NCBI GenBank assembly: GCA_014656495.1
Contig: BNCN01000007.1
Location: 124,001-188,000, forward strand
Direction of reading: 5' to 3'
DNA: 64,000 nt
Source of the DNA: Comamonas sp. KCTC 72670
GTDB lineage: Bacteria; Myxococcota; Myxococcia; Myxococcales; Myxococcaceae
Shown here in pieces: positions 15,445 through 24,256 of this stretch. Each line of letters opens with the position of its first letter. Position 1 is the stretch's first letter. A program made the translations under genes and the position numbers. The notes beneath the pieces were generated by a model. It worked only from the letters and a program-made list of their open reading frames with translations, had not been told where the DNA came from and made no database searches.

Positions 15445-16944
15445 TCACTCCCGCTTCAGTGTGACGTCGCGCGACCAGGTGCCGCCGAGCGAGCGATAGA
15501 CCTCGACGCGATGGTTGAGCAGCAGCCGTTGCGCCTGCAGACTCGCGCGTTCGAGCCCGACCAGGTTCGTCAGGGCAGACAGCACCGTCAGATAGTCTGA
15601 TTGCCCCTGCTCGAAGATCCGCCTCGCCTCGTCCAGGAGCTGCCGCCCGAGCTGGACCTGCGCACGCAGGCTGCGCAGGCTCGTCGCCTCGTTCTCCTCC
15701 TGGACCACGGCATCCTGCACCCGTCCGATCGCGGTGTTCAGCGCGAGCTGGTATTGGATCTCGCGACGCTGGAGCTGGATCGGCAGTCGCATGTACTCGG
15801 TGACGCGCCTGCCATCGAACAGGGCCCAGGTCAGGTTCACCCCGACGACGGACTCGCGCAGGGCCGGCTCCGAGAGGCCGACCTTCAAAGCGCCCACGTT
15901 GCCCACCACTTGAATCGTCGGAAGCCAGCTCGCCAGGTTCGCGTTGATGCGGTGATCGACCTCGGCGACGCGCAGCTCCGCGAGCCGCATCTCGGGCGTG
16001 TTCACGTTCAGGTCGCCCGGCGTCCCGAGCTTCGGTGCGGGCGGGAGATCGGGAAGCTGTCGATCGAGAGGTACGACGTCGTCGGCGGGGGTGGGTACCC
16101 GGCCCAGCAGCGCCTTCAGCTCCGAATTCAAGAGCGCGTTCCGGGTGGCGATCAGCGGCACCTGCGATTCGAGGTTCACCAGCAACTGCTCCTGCTGCAG
16201 AACCACGAGCCGGGGCGTGAGGTGCTGCTCGAACCGCGCTCGAACCAACCGGAGCAGTTCCTTGTTGTACTCAATCTGCCGCAGCGTGAGGTCCCGGAGC
16301 GCGCGGGCCTCGAGGATGTCGAACCAGACCTGGGTGATCCGCACCGCGAGGTCCTGGATGCGGCCCTCGGTGAGCTGCCGCTGCTGCTCGGCGAAGTTCA
16401 TTCCCGCGCGCCGCTGCGCAGCGAGTGCCCCAAACACGTCGACCTGGTAGGTCACGCCGAAGCCGACAGTGGCGAGGTTGTACTCGGCCCGGGTGGGCGG
16501 CGCGGGCGGCAGGTTGGCGTTGGCGACGACATGACTCAGCCCCGCCGGGTTCAGGATGCCGACCTGGAGCGGGTACCACCAACCTTGCGGCACGTTGGGG
16601 TCGAGCTGGTTCTCGTAGATCAGCTCCCGCACTTCGCGCAGGACCAGGTTGTCGCTGAAGCACTCCTGGATGGCCGAGTCGAGCGCTGGATCGGCGAACG
16701 CCGACCACCAGACCGCGTCCTGGGTGAGGCGCTCGGCGGGCTGCGCGGGCACGCCCTCGTTCGACGGCTGCGGGCCTGGAACCCCGCCCTCGGGTGCGCG
16801 GGACGGTGGGGGCGGCTCGGTGCGCGGCTCGACGGCGGTCGCGTAGCTGCTCGGCGTCGGAGGCGGTTTGACGACGACGGGACGAATGAGCTCGCAACCG
16901 GAGCAGCTCATCGCGATGAGGGCGAGCGTGGGTCGAAGTCTCAT
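15445..16944 (-). CDS. NodT/TolC-type outer-membrane efflux lipoprotein
   Basis: The 499-residue protein begins with a lipoprotein-like signal (MRLRPTLALIAMSCSGC, lipid Cys at about residue 17) and a proline-rich linker. Two long helical repeats of the outer membrane factor family follow, with VWFDILEARALRDLT in the first and the matching VQEENEATSLRSLRAQVQL in the second. Such proteins form the trimeric outer-membrane channel of type I secretion. Its ATG overlaps the stop of the second ABC gene (ATGA), which implies translational coupling. With the HlyD-like adaptor and ABC transporter genes upstream, it completes a full export path from cytoplasm to outside. Confidence 0.9.
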   Translation of the reverse strand: MRLRPTLALIAMSCSGCELIRPVVVKPPPTPSSYATAVEPRTEPPPPSRAPEGGVPGPQPSNEGVPAQPAERLTQDAVWWSAFADPALDSAIQECFSDNLVLREVRELIYENQLDPNVPQGWWYPLQVGILNPAGLSHVVANANLPPAPPTRAEYNLATVGFGVTYQVDVFGALAAQRRAGMNFAEQQRQLTEGRIQDLAVRITQVWFDILEARALRDLTLRQIEYNKELLRLVRARFEQHLTPRLVVLQQEQLLVNLESQVPLIATRNALLNSELKALLGRVPTPADDVVPLDRQLPDLPPAPKLGTPGDLNVNTPEMRLAELRVAEVDHRINANLASWLPTIQVVGNVGALKVGLSEPALRESVVGVNLTWALFDGRRVTEYMRLPIQLQRREIQYQLALNTAIGRVQDAVVQEENEATSLRSLRAQVQLGRQLLDEARRIFEQGQSDYLTVLSALTNLVGLERASLQAQRLLLNHRVEVYRSLGGTWSRDVTLKRE

Positions 16945-19052
16945 GGGTGGCTGACGACCACGAGGGCTTTCGCGTGGTTGAGGACGCAGCGCTGCGCGAC
17001 CCGCATGGTCTCCGGGTCCAAGGAGGCGAAGCTCTCGTCGAGGATGACCAGTTCGACCCCCTGCAGCAGCGTGCGCGCGATGTAGAGCCGGCTCTTCTCC
17101 CCGTGCGAGAGCTGCCAGCCGGTCTCGCCGATCATCTCCTCGAGGCCCGCGGGCATCTTGGCGATCAGCTCGTCCAGCCCCAGCTCCTTGCACAGCGCGG
17201 CGGCCTTGGTCCGCAGCTCGGGCGAGGTCGGCCACTCGCGCCCGAGCAGGAGGTTGTACGCGAAGCTGCCGGACAGGACGTGGTTCTCGTGGAACTGCGG
17301 CGCGGCGGTGATGCGCTTGCGCCAGCCCGAGGAGCCGAACGTCGCGCGGTCCAACGCGTGCAGCAGCATCACACCGCCCTGCGGCGTCCTCAGGCCCGTC
17401 AGCAGCGACACCAGCGTCGACTTGCCACCGCCGGATGGGCCCTCCAGCAGGATGCGGTCGCCCTGCGCGATCTGGAACGAGCAGTTCTCGAGCACCGGCC
17501 GGGTGCGCGCGTCGTGCCGGAAGGTCACGCCCCGCGCCTCGATGAGGGCTCCGTCGGCGGCGTCGGTGGGCTTGCCTCCCTCCATTTCGAGAGGGACCTT
17601 CGATTCGAGCTCGGGGCGGCCCACCGCGAGCAACAAGTCGCGAATCTGCTCGAACGACACCGCCGCCTGGGAGACCTGCTGGAAGTAGACGGCGACCTCG
17701 TCGAAGGCGCGCAGCGCGAGCAAGATGCCGCCCACGGACACCGCCAGCAGGCTGGCGTTGGCCGTCCCGCTGCTGAACGCCGGCAGCAAGGTCAGCAGCG
17801 CGAGCACCAACCAGCCGTCGCGCAGGAGCGCGGTCAGCTGCATGGTCCGGCGATCCATGACCTTGGAAATCTCGGAGTAGGAGCTCAAGCGGACGTCTTC
17901 GCCATCATGCCAGCGCTCGAGTGGAAGCTGCGCCAGCCGCGTCCGATGGCCGAGCATGCGCTCGAGCAGGTCATGGGTGATCTCGACGCGCGCGCTCGAC
18001 CACGCCCGCTGGACGCCGTAGTGGCGGCGCGCGAGGACGAACGCGACCACGACCCACAGGACGAGCACCATCGCCTGGGGCCACCCTCCCGCCCCGAGCA
18101 CGAGGATGACGCCCGCCAGGACCAGGTCGACGAGCGACAACACCGCGAGCAGGGCGCCGCCGACCGCGAGCTGCTCGACGACCTCGGCCTCGGCGACGCG
18201 GCCGAAATGGCGGCCGATGCCGTCGAGCCGCACCTCGTCGGGGGTCAGCTTGAGGGTGCCCGTCAGGAGCTGCTGCTTCAGCAGCGTCCCGAGCCGGATC
18301 GAGAACACGCCCTGCCACCACACCTCGAGCATGCGGAGCGGAATCGCGCACGCGATCACGGCGATCCACCCCAGGAACCAGCCGGTCTCGAGGTGGGCCT
18401 GAAGCGCGGCGCGGCCGAGCAGCCAGAACGAGCCCGCCAGCACCAGCGAGAGGAGCGTGTGGCTCACGAGGATGCCGGTGACGAGCGACGGGATATCGCC
18501 GAGCAGCGTCCGCCGGCTCGCGGTGCGCCTGGGGCGCATGATCCAGCCGGTGCGCAGCTGCGCCTGGCCGAGCCGCTGCAGCAGCATCCGTGAGCGTGCG
18601 CGCTCACGCGCACGGGGCGACATCTCCACGCCGTCGAGCAGCTGGTCCACCTCGGCGACGGTGGCTTCCTGCTCTTCGCGCAGGAGCGCGAGCGCGAGCT
18701 TCGTTGGGATTGAAACCGCCGTGGCGTCACGCGCGAGCAGGCGCAGCTTCCCGCGCCGCGTCCCCAGCAGCACCAGATAGGACGGGACGCCGTCTCGCCG
18801 GACCTGGAGGATGCAGGGCGCGGCGCGTGCGAGGACGTCGGGCAGCTCGTGGTAGAGCGGCGTGATCGGCTCGAGCTCCACGCCCAGTCGGTCTCCGAGC
18901 GCGAACATCCAGACCCGGCTCGGCTCGACGGCCGCCACGGGCGGAGCGATCTCGCCCGCGGTCCTGCCATAGCCTTGCCGCTGCGCCAGTTGCTCCAGCG
19001 CGTCGGGCAGCCGCTCGACCGGCCACAACAGGTCGGAGTGCGAGCGCGTCAT
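16941..19052 (-). CDS. Second ABC transporter with a decayed C39-like N-terminal domain
   Basis: The 703-residue protein has an N-terminal domain of about 170 residues, an ABC-exporter membrane domain (about 185-450) and a nucleotide-binding domain (about 495-703). The Walker A motif GPSGGGKST is near residue 535, the signature is LSHGE and the Walker B is VILDESFASLD. The N-terminal part keeps the second half of a C39 peptidase pattern (PCILQVRRDGVPSYLVLLG), but Ser91 stands where the catalytic His should be and there is no DCGPA-type cysteine motif, so it cannot be an active protease. It may bind the leader instead. The protein ends right after the H-loop (VVVSHP), an unusually short C-terminus. 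Starts and stops overlap the genes on both sides by 4 bp. Confidence 0.85.
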   Translation of the reverse strand: MTRSHSDLLWPVERLPDALEQLAQRQGYGRTAGEIAPPVAAVEPSRVWMFALGDRLGVELEPITPLYHELPDVLARAAPCILQVRRDGVPSYLVLLGTRRGKLRLLARDATAVSIPTKLALALLREEQEATVAEVDQLLDGVEMSPRARERARSRMLLQRLGQAQLRTGWIMRPRRTASRRTLLGDIPSLVTGILVSHTLLSLVLAGSFWLLGRAALQAHLETGWFLGWIAVIACAIPLRMLEVWWQGVFSIRLGTLLKQQLLTGTLKLTPDEVRLDGIGRHFGRVAEAEVVEQLAVGGALLAVLSLVDLVLAGVILVLGAGGWPQAMVLVLWVVVAFVLARRHYGVQRAWSSARVEITHDLLERMLGHRTRLAQLPLERWHDGEDVRLSSYSEISKVMDRRTMQLTALLRDGWLVLALLTLLPAFSSGTANASLLAVSVGGILLALRAFDEVAVYFQQVSQAAVSFEQIRDLLLAVGRPELESKVPLEMEGGKPTDAADGALIEARGVTFRHDARTRPVLENCSFQIAQGDRILLEGPSGGGKSTLVSLLTGLRTPQGGVMLLHALDRATFGSSGWRKRITAAPQFHENHVLSGSFAYNLLLGREWPTSPELRTKAAALCKELGLDELIAKMPAGLEEMIGETGWQLSHGEKSRLYIARTLLQGVELVILDESFASLDPETMRVAQRCVLNHAKALVVVSHP

Positions 19053-21769
19053 CCCGCCAGCTCCAGCTTGCCTGCGGCGGGCTCCGCGACCGGCGACTCC
19101 ACCGGCTTCGGCGCCGGCCTCTCCACCAGCTGGCCGTCCGAAAGCCACCAATGGCGCCAGCGCCCACCGCCCCAGAGCAGCGAGCGATTCTCCTGGTCGG
19201 CGCGAAGGAGCACGGCGTACCTCGACTCCTTGTTCGCGAGCAGCTCCTTCGGCGGCCCGTTCTCGAGGATGCGACCGTTCTCGACCACGAGCACGCGATC
19301 GAACTCCTGGGTGTGCTCGACGTCGTGGGTGACACAGAGGAGCGTGATGTCGGCCCAGAGCCGCCGGGACTCGGCGAGGAGCCGCGCGCGCCGGTCGCGA
19401 TCGAGGCCGCGAAAGGGCTCGTCGAGGATGGCCAGGCGCACGCCGGAGCGAAGCATCGCGCGCGCCAGGCGCACGCGCTGACCTTGGCCGCCCGAGACCA
19501 GCCCTCCGCCTTCGCCCAACGACGTCTGCAGCCCGTCTGGAAGCGCCTCGAGGATGTCGAGCATCTCCGCGCCCTTGAGCGCCCCCGACAGTGACCAGCC
19601 GTGCGCGCCGTCGTTGCCATACCGAAGGTTGTCGATGAGGCTCTGGTTCCAGAGGCTGATCGCCGGGTCCACCCAGGCCGTGGTGCGCCGCAGCCGCTCG
19701 ACAGCGGCCTGATCGAGCACCTGCCCGTCGACCTTGATCTCCCCGCGCGCCGGCCGGAGCCAGCCGAGCAGAAGGCCGACCAGCGTCGACTTGCCTGCTC
19801 CGGAGACACCGACCACGGCCACGTGCTCGCCAGGGGCGATGTTCAAGGACACCTTGTCGAGGATGGTGTGACCGCCGCCTTTCACGCGGACCTTCTCCAT
19901 CACGATCGAAACGCCGCCCGCGGGCGCGACAGGCGCCTGCGCTGGCGCCTCGGGCCGGGCCGAAGGCTCCTTGATGTCGCCGATGACGTCGAGGAGCCGG
20001 CGAACCCGGTTCATCGCATTTGGGAACGCGCGGCTCAGCATCATCAGCCGCTGGCCGAGGATGGGGAACCGCAGCGCCCAATAGACGACCAACAACACCA
20101 GCGACGCCCGATCCGTGCCCGCGAGGTACGAATAGACGAGCAGCATGACGAGGCCGTAGCTCCCCAGCATCAGCCCGCCTTCGAACCCGACCGACAGCGT
20201 CTGGAGCCAATAGCGCGCCTTGCTCCAGCTGACGAGCAAGGTCTCCTGCGCGCGGCGCAGCGACCGCTCGGCGCCGTGGATCCGGATGGGCGTGAGCCCG
20301 ACGAGCGCGTTCAGGGTGAAGCCGCTGAGCGCGCCTGCGTGCATCTGCACGCGCAGGTCGGGCTCGAAGAGCAACTTCTGCGCGACCAGGGGCACGAGCA
20401 GCGTGACCGCCGCGAGCCCGAGCACGATGCGCCATGCGTGCGGGGCGGCCCAGATGAGGGCGACAGTGATGCTCGCGACCTCGAGCGACAGGATCAACGC
20501 CTGCGCGAGCAGGGGCGGCAACGACCGCATCGCCTGGATGTTGTGCGTGCGAGACGCCATGTCGGAGGCGAGCCGGCTCTGGAAGTAGCGGTCCTCCATC
20601 TCGGGGAGCTTCTCGAAATACGCCTTCCGCAGCCGCACCTCGAGCCGGCGGCCGATGCCGAGCAATCCCAATGAAATGGGGATCTGGATGAGCATGAAGC
20701 TGAGCGCGACGCCGGCGAGAACGGCCATGCCCGTCGCGCGCTGCGCGAACGTGCCGAGGTCACGCCCCAGGTCGAGCACGCCACGGAGCATCAGCGCTTG
20801 CAGGATTCTCCCGAAGGTGGCGAACACCAGCCCCACCACGATCAGGCCCGGCACGACCCACGAGTCTTCGCCTCGAAGGCGGAGCAGCGTTCGCGCCGGG
20901 CTCACCTGCTTGGCGACGAGCTCCGTCGCCAGGTCGCTCGCGAGCACGGCTCTCGGCGCGTCTTCGCCTTCGCGCGGAGCCTCGCGCCAACCGCGAACCC
21001 GCATCAGCACCGCGCCGGTCATCGACACCTCGCCCTCCACCTCGGGGTTGGGGCGAACGGACCAATAGGCGGCGGGGATGGGCACTTCGCCGGAAGCGTC
21101 CCTCGCCATCATGGATTGCAGCAGCCCCGCCGCCGTCCCGCCCCGCCGGACGGCGCCCGCGCGGATCATCGCTTCGGACGCCCGGCACGCGGCGTCGAGC
21201 CTGGCGATCGACAGATATGCGGGGTCCTCGAGCGCCCGGGCCACCAGCCCCCGCGCCTGCGTCTCACCCAGGTTCAGCAGGCGGCGCTCGAACGTCGCGA
21301 CCGCCTCCTCGGACCCGGCCCATTCGCGCCAGCCCTCCGCCGGAACGGACGTGGTGTGCTGGTACAGGTGGCTCAGCAGCGTCGAAATCCGGGTCCAGTG
21401 ACGGCCCGCCGCCGGGTCCATGACCTGGATGAACGGGCCGACACGCTTCCACAGCACCACGAAGTGCGGCCGTCCACCCGCGCTGAGCGTGACGATGATG
21501 GCGGGAAGCGCCTTGGCTTCGGGGACCACCACGTGATCGAGCGGAAGCATCACCTGCTCGGAGTCGAGGCCGAGCTGGTTCGCGACTTCATCCAAGGTGA
21601 CGATCGAGGTGCCGTCGACGTCCGTCTGACACACCTCGCGAAGGACGCGATAGTTGAGCTCGGCGCCCATCCCCGCGAACAGGCTCTTGAGTGAAGCGGG
21701 GCCGCAATCCGTCGCCGAGATCTGGATCACCTCGGGAATGATTGAGCGTCGGCGCCTGGGAGGAGTCAT
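19049..21769 (-). CDS. C39-peptidase-containing ABC peptide exporter
   Basis: This 906-residue protein would cut a double-glycine leader and export the peptide. The N-terminal C39 peptidase is intact: oxyanion Gln16 and nucleophile Cys22 in QISATDCGPASL, His102 in GGRPHFVVLW, and Asp118 in QVMDP. About 170 residues (roughly 135-305) then separate it from the membrane domain, longer than usual for bacteriocin exporters, and I cannot assign this insert. The membrane domain follows, and then an ATPase with Walker A GVSGAGKST, signature LVSGGQGQR and Walker B LAILDEPFRGLD. It starts 2 bp after the HlyD stop and its own stop overlaps the next ABC gene. Paired C39-ABC and non-peptidase ABC genes behind an HlyD gene resemble NHLM-type systems. 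Confidence 0.92.
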   Translation of the reverse strand: MTPPRRRRSIIPEVIQISATDCGPASLKSLFAGMGAELNYRVLREVCQTDVDGTSIVTLDEVANQLGLDSEQVMLPLDHVVVPEAKALPAIIVTLSAGGRPHFVVLWKRVGPFIQVMDPAAGRHWTRISTLLSHLYQHTTSVPAEGWREWAGSEEAVATFERRLLNLGETQARGLVARALEDPAYLSIARLDAACRASEAMIRAGAVRRGGTAAGLLQSMMARDASGEVPIPAAYWSVRPNPEVEGEVSMTGAVLMRVRGWREAPREGEDAPRAVLASDLATELVAKQVSPARTLLRLRGEDSWVVPGLIVVGLVFATFGRILQALMLRGVLDLGRDLGTFAQRATGMAVLAGVALSFMLIQIPISLGLLGIGRRLEVRLRKAYFEKLPEMEDRYFQSRLASDMASRTHNIQAMRSLPPLLAQALILSLEVASITVALIWAAPHAWRIVLGLAAVTLLVPLVAQKLLFEPDLRVQMHAGALSGFTLNALVGLTPIRIHGAERSLRRAQETLLVSWSKARYWLQTLSVGFEGGLMLGSYGLVMLLVYSYLAGTDRASLVLLVVYWALRFPILGQRLMMLSRAFPNAMNRVRRLLDVIGDIKEPSARPEAPAQAPVAPAGGVSIVMEKVRVKGGGHTILDKVSLNIAPGEHVAVVGVSGAGKSTLVGLLLGWLRPARGEIKVDGQVLDQAAVERLRRTTAWVDPAISLWNQSLIDNLRYGNDGAHGWSLSGALKGAEMLDILEALPDGLQTSLGEGGGLVSGGQGQRVRLARAMLRSGVRLAILDEPFRGLDRDRRARLLAESRRLWADITLLCVTHDVEHTQEFDRVLVVENGRILENGPPKELLANKESRYAVLLRADQENRSLLWGGGRWRHWWLSDGQLVERPAPKPVESPVAEPAAGKLELAG

Positions 21770-21771
21770 GG

Positions 21772-22989
21772 TCAGCGGGCCTCGGCTTCGGGCCGAAACA
21801 CGCTCGTGGGCGGTGCTTCAGGCTCCGGATTCCATTCGCCGACCGACCGCATCAGCAGCGCGACAGGCGACGCCCGCGCGACCTCGACCTCCACCACCAG
21901 GGTCATGCCGTGGCGCAGCTGGATGCGCGGATCTTCCGGCGGTGCGAACTTGAGCTCGACGCGCACCGTCCCGGGGATGGCCTCGGGCGTGGCGGTCTGA
22001 CCGGGCTCGGTCCCGACGGCCGTCACCTTGGCGGGGACCGTCCCGTAGATGGTCATCGGGTAGCCGTCGAGCTTGAGGCGCGCCGTCTGACCGGGCTGGA
22101 TCAGTCCGACGACCTCCTTCGGGAAGCGGGCGCGCACCCGCACCTCGGCATTGCTCGCGACGATGGTGCCGACCCGCTGCCCGTCGGCGATGAACGCGCC
22201 CGAGCCGAGCTCCGCCACGTCGACCAGGTGGCCCGTGGCCGGCGCCCGATACAGCTTCCGATCGATCTGGTACTCGAGGCGGTCGATGGTCCCCTGGAGC
22301 TCCCGAATCCGCCCCTCGGCGCCCAGCGCCTCGCGCTCGAGCTCCAGCAGCTGCGCAGCGAGGGCCTGACGGCGCACGTCCTGCTCGCGCCGCAGGCGGA
22401 TGAGCGCCAGGCCCTGCGCCGTCTGCGCGAAGCGGAGCGCGTCGACATCGGTCGTGCGCTCGAGCTTCTCCATCTCCGAGACCGCGCCCGCCGGGCTCTT
22501 GAAGGCCAGCTCCGCGCGTTCCACCGCGAGCCGGTGCCTGGGCGCGAGTTCCTGCTCCCTCCCCAGCGCTTCCTTGATCGCGACCTCGTCCACTCGCGCC
22601 GTCAAAGCCGCCTCTTCGCGCTTGTTGGTGAGCTGCTGGCGGATGATGGCGAGCTCCTTCTCGGTCGCGGCGAGCGTCGCCTTGCTCCGCTCGAGTTCGA
22701 GGCGCTCGGCCCGTGCGTCGAACTCGATGAGGAGGTCGCCTTCCTTGACCTCGTGGTCGAGCTTGAGCTGCGAGAGCACGACCCTGCCCGCGCTGGGCGG
22801 CTCGATGCGGTGGACAGCGTTGTGTGGCTCGATGCGAGCCTGTGAGCTGGCTTTGACGAGCGGGACCTCGGCGAACAGAGACCAGGCGAAGAGCCCGCCG
22901 ATGCACAACACCATCAGAGCGACGAACACGAGGCGCGTGTCCGACTCGTAGTTCAGGGAACGAAGGGTCCGCTCGAAGGGATATGCCAT
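21772..22989 (-). CDS. HlyD-family periplasmic adaptor of the peptide exporter
   Basis: The 405-residue protein has a single N-terminal membrane helix (about residues 19-41) after a short cytoplasmic tail. It then has the paired half-lipoyl motif region (APSAGRVVLSQLKLDHEVKEGD-like), a long coiled coil at about 95-210, and a second half-lipoyl and beta-barrel region with a C-terminal beta strand repeat. This is the normal membrane-fusion adaptor of type I secretion and links the ABC exporter to the outer-membrane factor. It is the first gene of the operon and is divergent from the 14-codon peptide gene 212 bp away. Its ribosome site is poor. A TTGACA lies about 40 bp upstream, so the promoter is probably in the shared intergenic region. 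Confidence 0.92.
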   Translation of the reverse strand: MAYPFERTLRSLNYESDTRLVFVALMVLCIGGLFAWSLFAEVPLVKASSQARIEPHNAVHRIEPPSAGRVVLSQLKLDHEVKEGDLLIEFDARAERLELERSKATLAATEKELAIIRQQLTNKREEAALTARVDEVAIKEALGREQELAPRHRLAVERAELAFKSPAGAVSEMEKLERTTDVDALRFAQTAQGLALIRLRREQDVRRQALAAQLLELEREALGAEGRIRELQGTIDRLEYQIDRKLYRAPATGHLVDVAELGSGAFIADGQRVGTIVASNAEVRVRARFPKEVVGLIQPGQTARLKLDGYPMTIYGTVPAKVTAVGTEPGQTATPEAIPGTVRVELKFAPPEDPRIQLRHGMTLVVEVEVARASPVALLMRSVGEWNPEPEAPPTSVFRPEAEAR

Positions 22990-23002
22990 GGTCCGTGAAC
23001 CA

Positions 23003-23031
23003 AATTCGCCTTAATGGTCGCACCCTGTCAA
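23003..23031 (-). promoter_or_regulatory. Possible promoter of the export operon
   Basis: On the minus strand a perfect TTGACA (23031-23026) lies upstream of hlyD. With a 17-base spacer the -10 would read CGAATT, a weak match, so only the -35 half is convincing. It would give a short leader of about 10 bases before the ATG. Confidence 0.35.
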
Positions 23032-23149
23032 CACCTCGGCCACGGCTTTGCGATTCACGCTCCCATTGTCTGAATACGAGCGTTTCGATGTGACGCGGGA
23101 CTTCATCCGCATCGCCGCAATGCGTTGCACGTTTTTTCCCGGGTTCGAT

Positions 23150-23179
23150 TTGACATTCGGTTTTGAGTACACGTAGCGT
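23150..23179 (+). promoter_or_regulatory. Promoter of the 14-codon peptide gene
   Basis: A perfect TTGACA at 23150-23155 is followed after 18 bases by TAGCGT at 23174-23179, in a local AT-rich patch that stands out from the surrounding GC-rich DNA. It points at the peptide ORF, whose ATG is 23 bases beyond the -10. Confidence 0.6.
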
Positions 23180-23201
23180 TCAATTTGAAAGGAGGCACCA
23201 C

Positions 23202-23246
23202 ATGAAGATCAAGATCCACGTTCGCGGCGGCCCGAAGGCTCGCTAG
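23202..23246 (+). CDS. 14-residue putative double-glycine peptide precursor (MKIKIHVRGGPKAR)
   Basis: This tiny ORF has everything a real gene needs: a promoter at 23150-23179, a perfect AAAGGAGG ribosome site six bases before the ATG, a TAG stop, and a 14-bp intrinsic terminator about 50 bases later. The peptide is very basic (three Lys, two Arg, one His) and has no Ser, Thr, Cys, Asp, Glu or aromatic residue. A Gly-Gly pair at residues 9-10 is the kind of site C39 exporters cut, which would leave PKAR, but leaders are normally longer and Pro after the cut is unusual. It is divergent from the C39-ABC export operon. A TTG in frame at 23063 would lengthen it but would place the ribosome site inside the ORF. 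I know of no named family for it. Role as exported signal or toxin is inference. Confidence 0.75.
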   Translation: MKIKIHVRGGPKAR

Positions 23247-23298
23247 TAGTACGTTGTTTTTGACGCCGGATGTCTCGGCGGGTTGTTCCTCGTTTCAG

Positions 23299-23341
23299 AG
23301 AGGGGTTGATGGGATTTTTCCATCAGCCCCTCTTCTTATTT
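23299..23341 (+). terminator. Intrinsic terminator of the peptide gene
   Basis: A 14-bp stem (23299-23312 with 23320-23333, one G-T pair) with a 7-base loop GATTTTT is followed by TTCTTATTT. It closes the peptide transcript at about 160 nt and shows that the peptide ORF is not a leader for a downstream gene. Confidence 0.9.
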
Positions 23342-24015
23342 CTGGCACCGTCGTGTTCTTGCAGGTGCTCATACTTGCCAGGTTGTTCCAGAGCCTCTCA
23401 TGCGCTTGAACCCAATATATCAGGGCGCTCATGAGTGGCTGATGTACCAGGCTCGTGGCGTCTCTGAGTTGTGCGGCACCGCAACCACAACCTCGTAAGT
23501 CAGACAGGCTCGCAGCCATTCACAACCTGATACGGCGTGTACCGCGCCATCATGGATGAGCAAACTGGCCTGCTTGAAACGACGGAGCACCCTCCTCCGG
23601 CCTGCTGAGGCAGCCACCCTCGGCCAGCCACTGCCGCTGCAATGTTTCGATGGCAGCAGCGTGCATCCAACCAGAGGCTGCACGTCACGGCCACCGACGC
23701 CAACAAGGACGGACTCGCCGATGCGCTGCACGACGACGCATCGAGGCGTGAGGTTGAGTACGCTTCAGTCGTGGGCAGTACCGGCGTCAGCGCCAGCAGG
23801 CCGGAATCGCTGAACGGAGCGCAGGTGCGGCGTCAGCCCGCCTGGACGCTTTCCTTGCGCACGGGCACCTGACGCTCCGGGGTCAGGGACGCGGCGGGGC
23901 GGCGACGTGTCGTGGCCGAGTGCCCCAAGCGCGCCCTCAGGCCCCTTCTGTCCCTGGCGCGAGGAGGCGAAGGAACCCACGGCGTTCTCGACGGCGCTTG
24001 AGACGAAGCTGCGAG
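23342..24015. other. Non-coding or degenerate stretch upstream of an IS66 fragment
   Basis: No frame here has a plausible protein or ribosome site. Short overlapping frames exist on both strands but look like decayed DNA. Because the following 100 bases read as the end of an IS66 transposase, I suspect that this is more of the same decayed insertion sequence, but I could not recognise specific motifs. Confidence 0.4.
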
Positions 24016-24111
24016 GAGTCCCTGGCCGACGTGCTGCTCCGGGTACAGACACAGCCCAATTCTCGTATCGGGGAGCTGCTGCCCCACGAGTGGAAGCGGC
24101 GTCGCGTCGCC
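24016..24111 (+). mobile_element. Remnant of an IS66-family transposase C-terminus
   Basis: Read in frame from 24016, the sequence gives SLADVLLRVQTQPNSRIGEL followed by LPHEWK, which matches the conserved C-terminal element of IS66 transposases (typically ..YLADVLxRIxxHPxxRIxELLPWRW). No intact transposase surrounds it, and upstream frames are broken. It marks past insertion-sequence activity within the island. Confidence 0.55.
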
Positions 24112-24256
24112 GAACCGACTGACTCGCCCTCCAGCCCCGCCTGCACATCCTCGCGGCGCGCGTCGGCCACGGTGCTCGTCCGTCTGCAACCGCTCACGTC
24201 ACGTCACTGGCCGGACGGCTACGAATCGGTTGAGTTGGCGCCATCCCAAGCCGCAT

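Noticed and set aside
13609..15600. Long plus-strand frame opposite the 582-aa gene
   Set aside because: Antisense shadow with low-complexity composition and no supporting start signal; the minus-strand reading has normal protein features and operon spacing.
23033..23050. CGCAAAGCC on the minus strand upstream of hlyD, resembling part of a c-di-GMP-I riboswitch
   Set aside because: The other required parts (GGGCAA...CC and a GNRA tetraloop helix) are missing at the right distance.
23063..23246. Longer version of the peptide starting from an in-frame TTG
   Set aside because: It would put the AAAGGAGG ribosome site inside the coding region; the ATG at 23202 has perfect spacing.
23556..23872. 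Overlapping short frames on both strands between the peptide terminator and the IS66 fragment
   Set aside because: None has a ribosome site, a recognisable domain or consistent codon use; I treat the region as decayed DNA.
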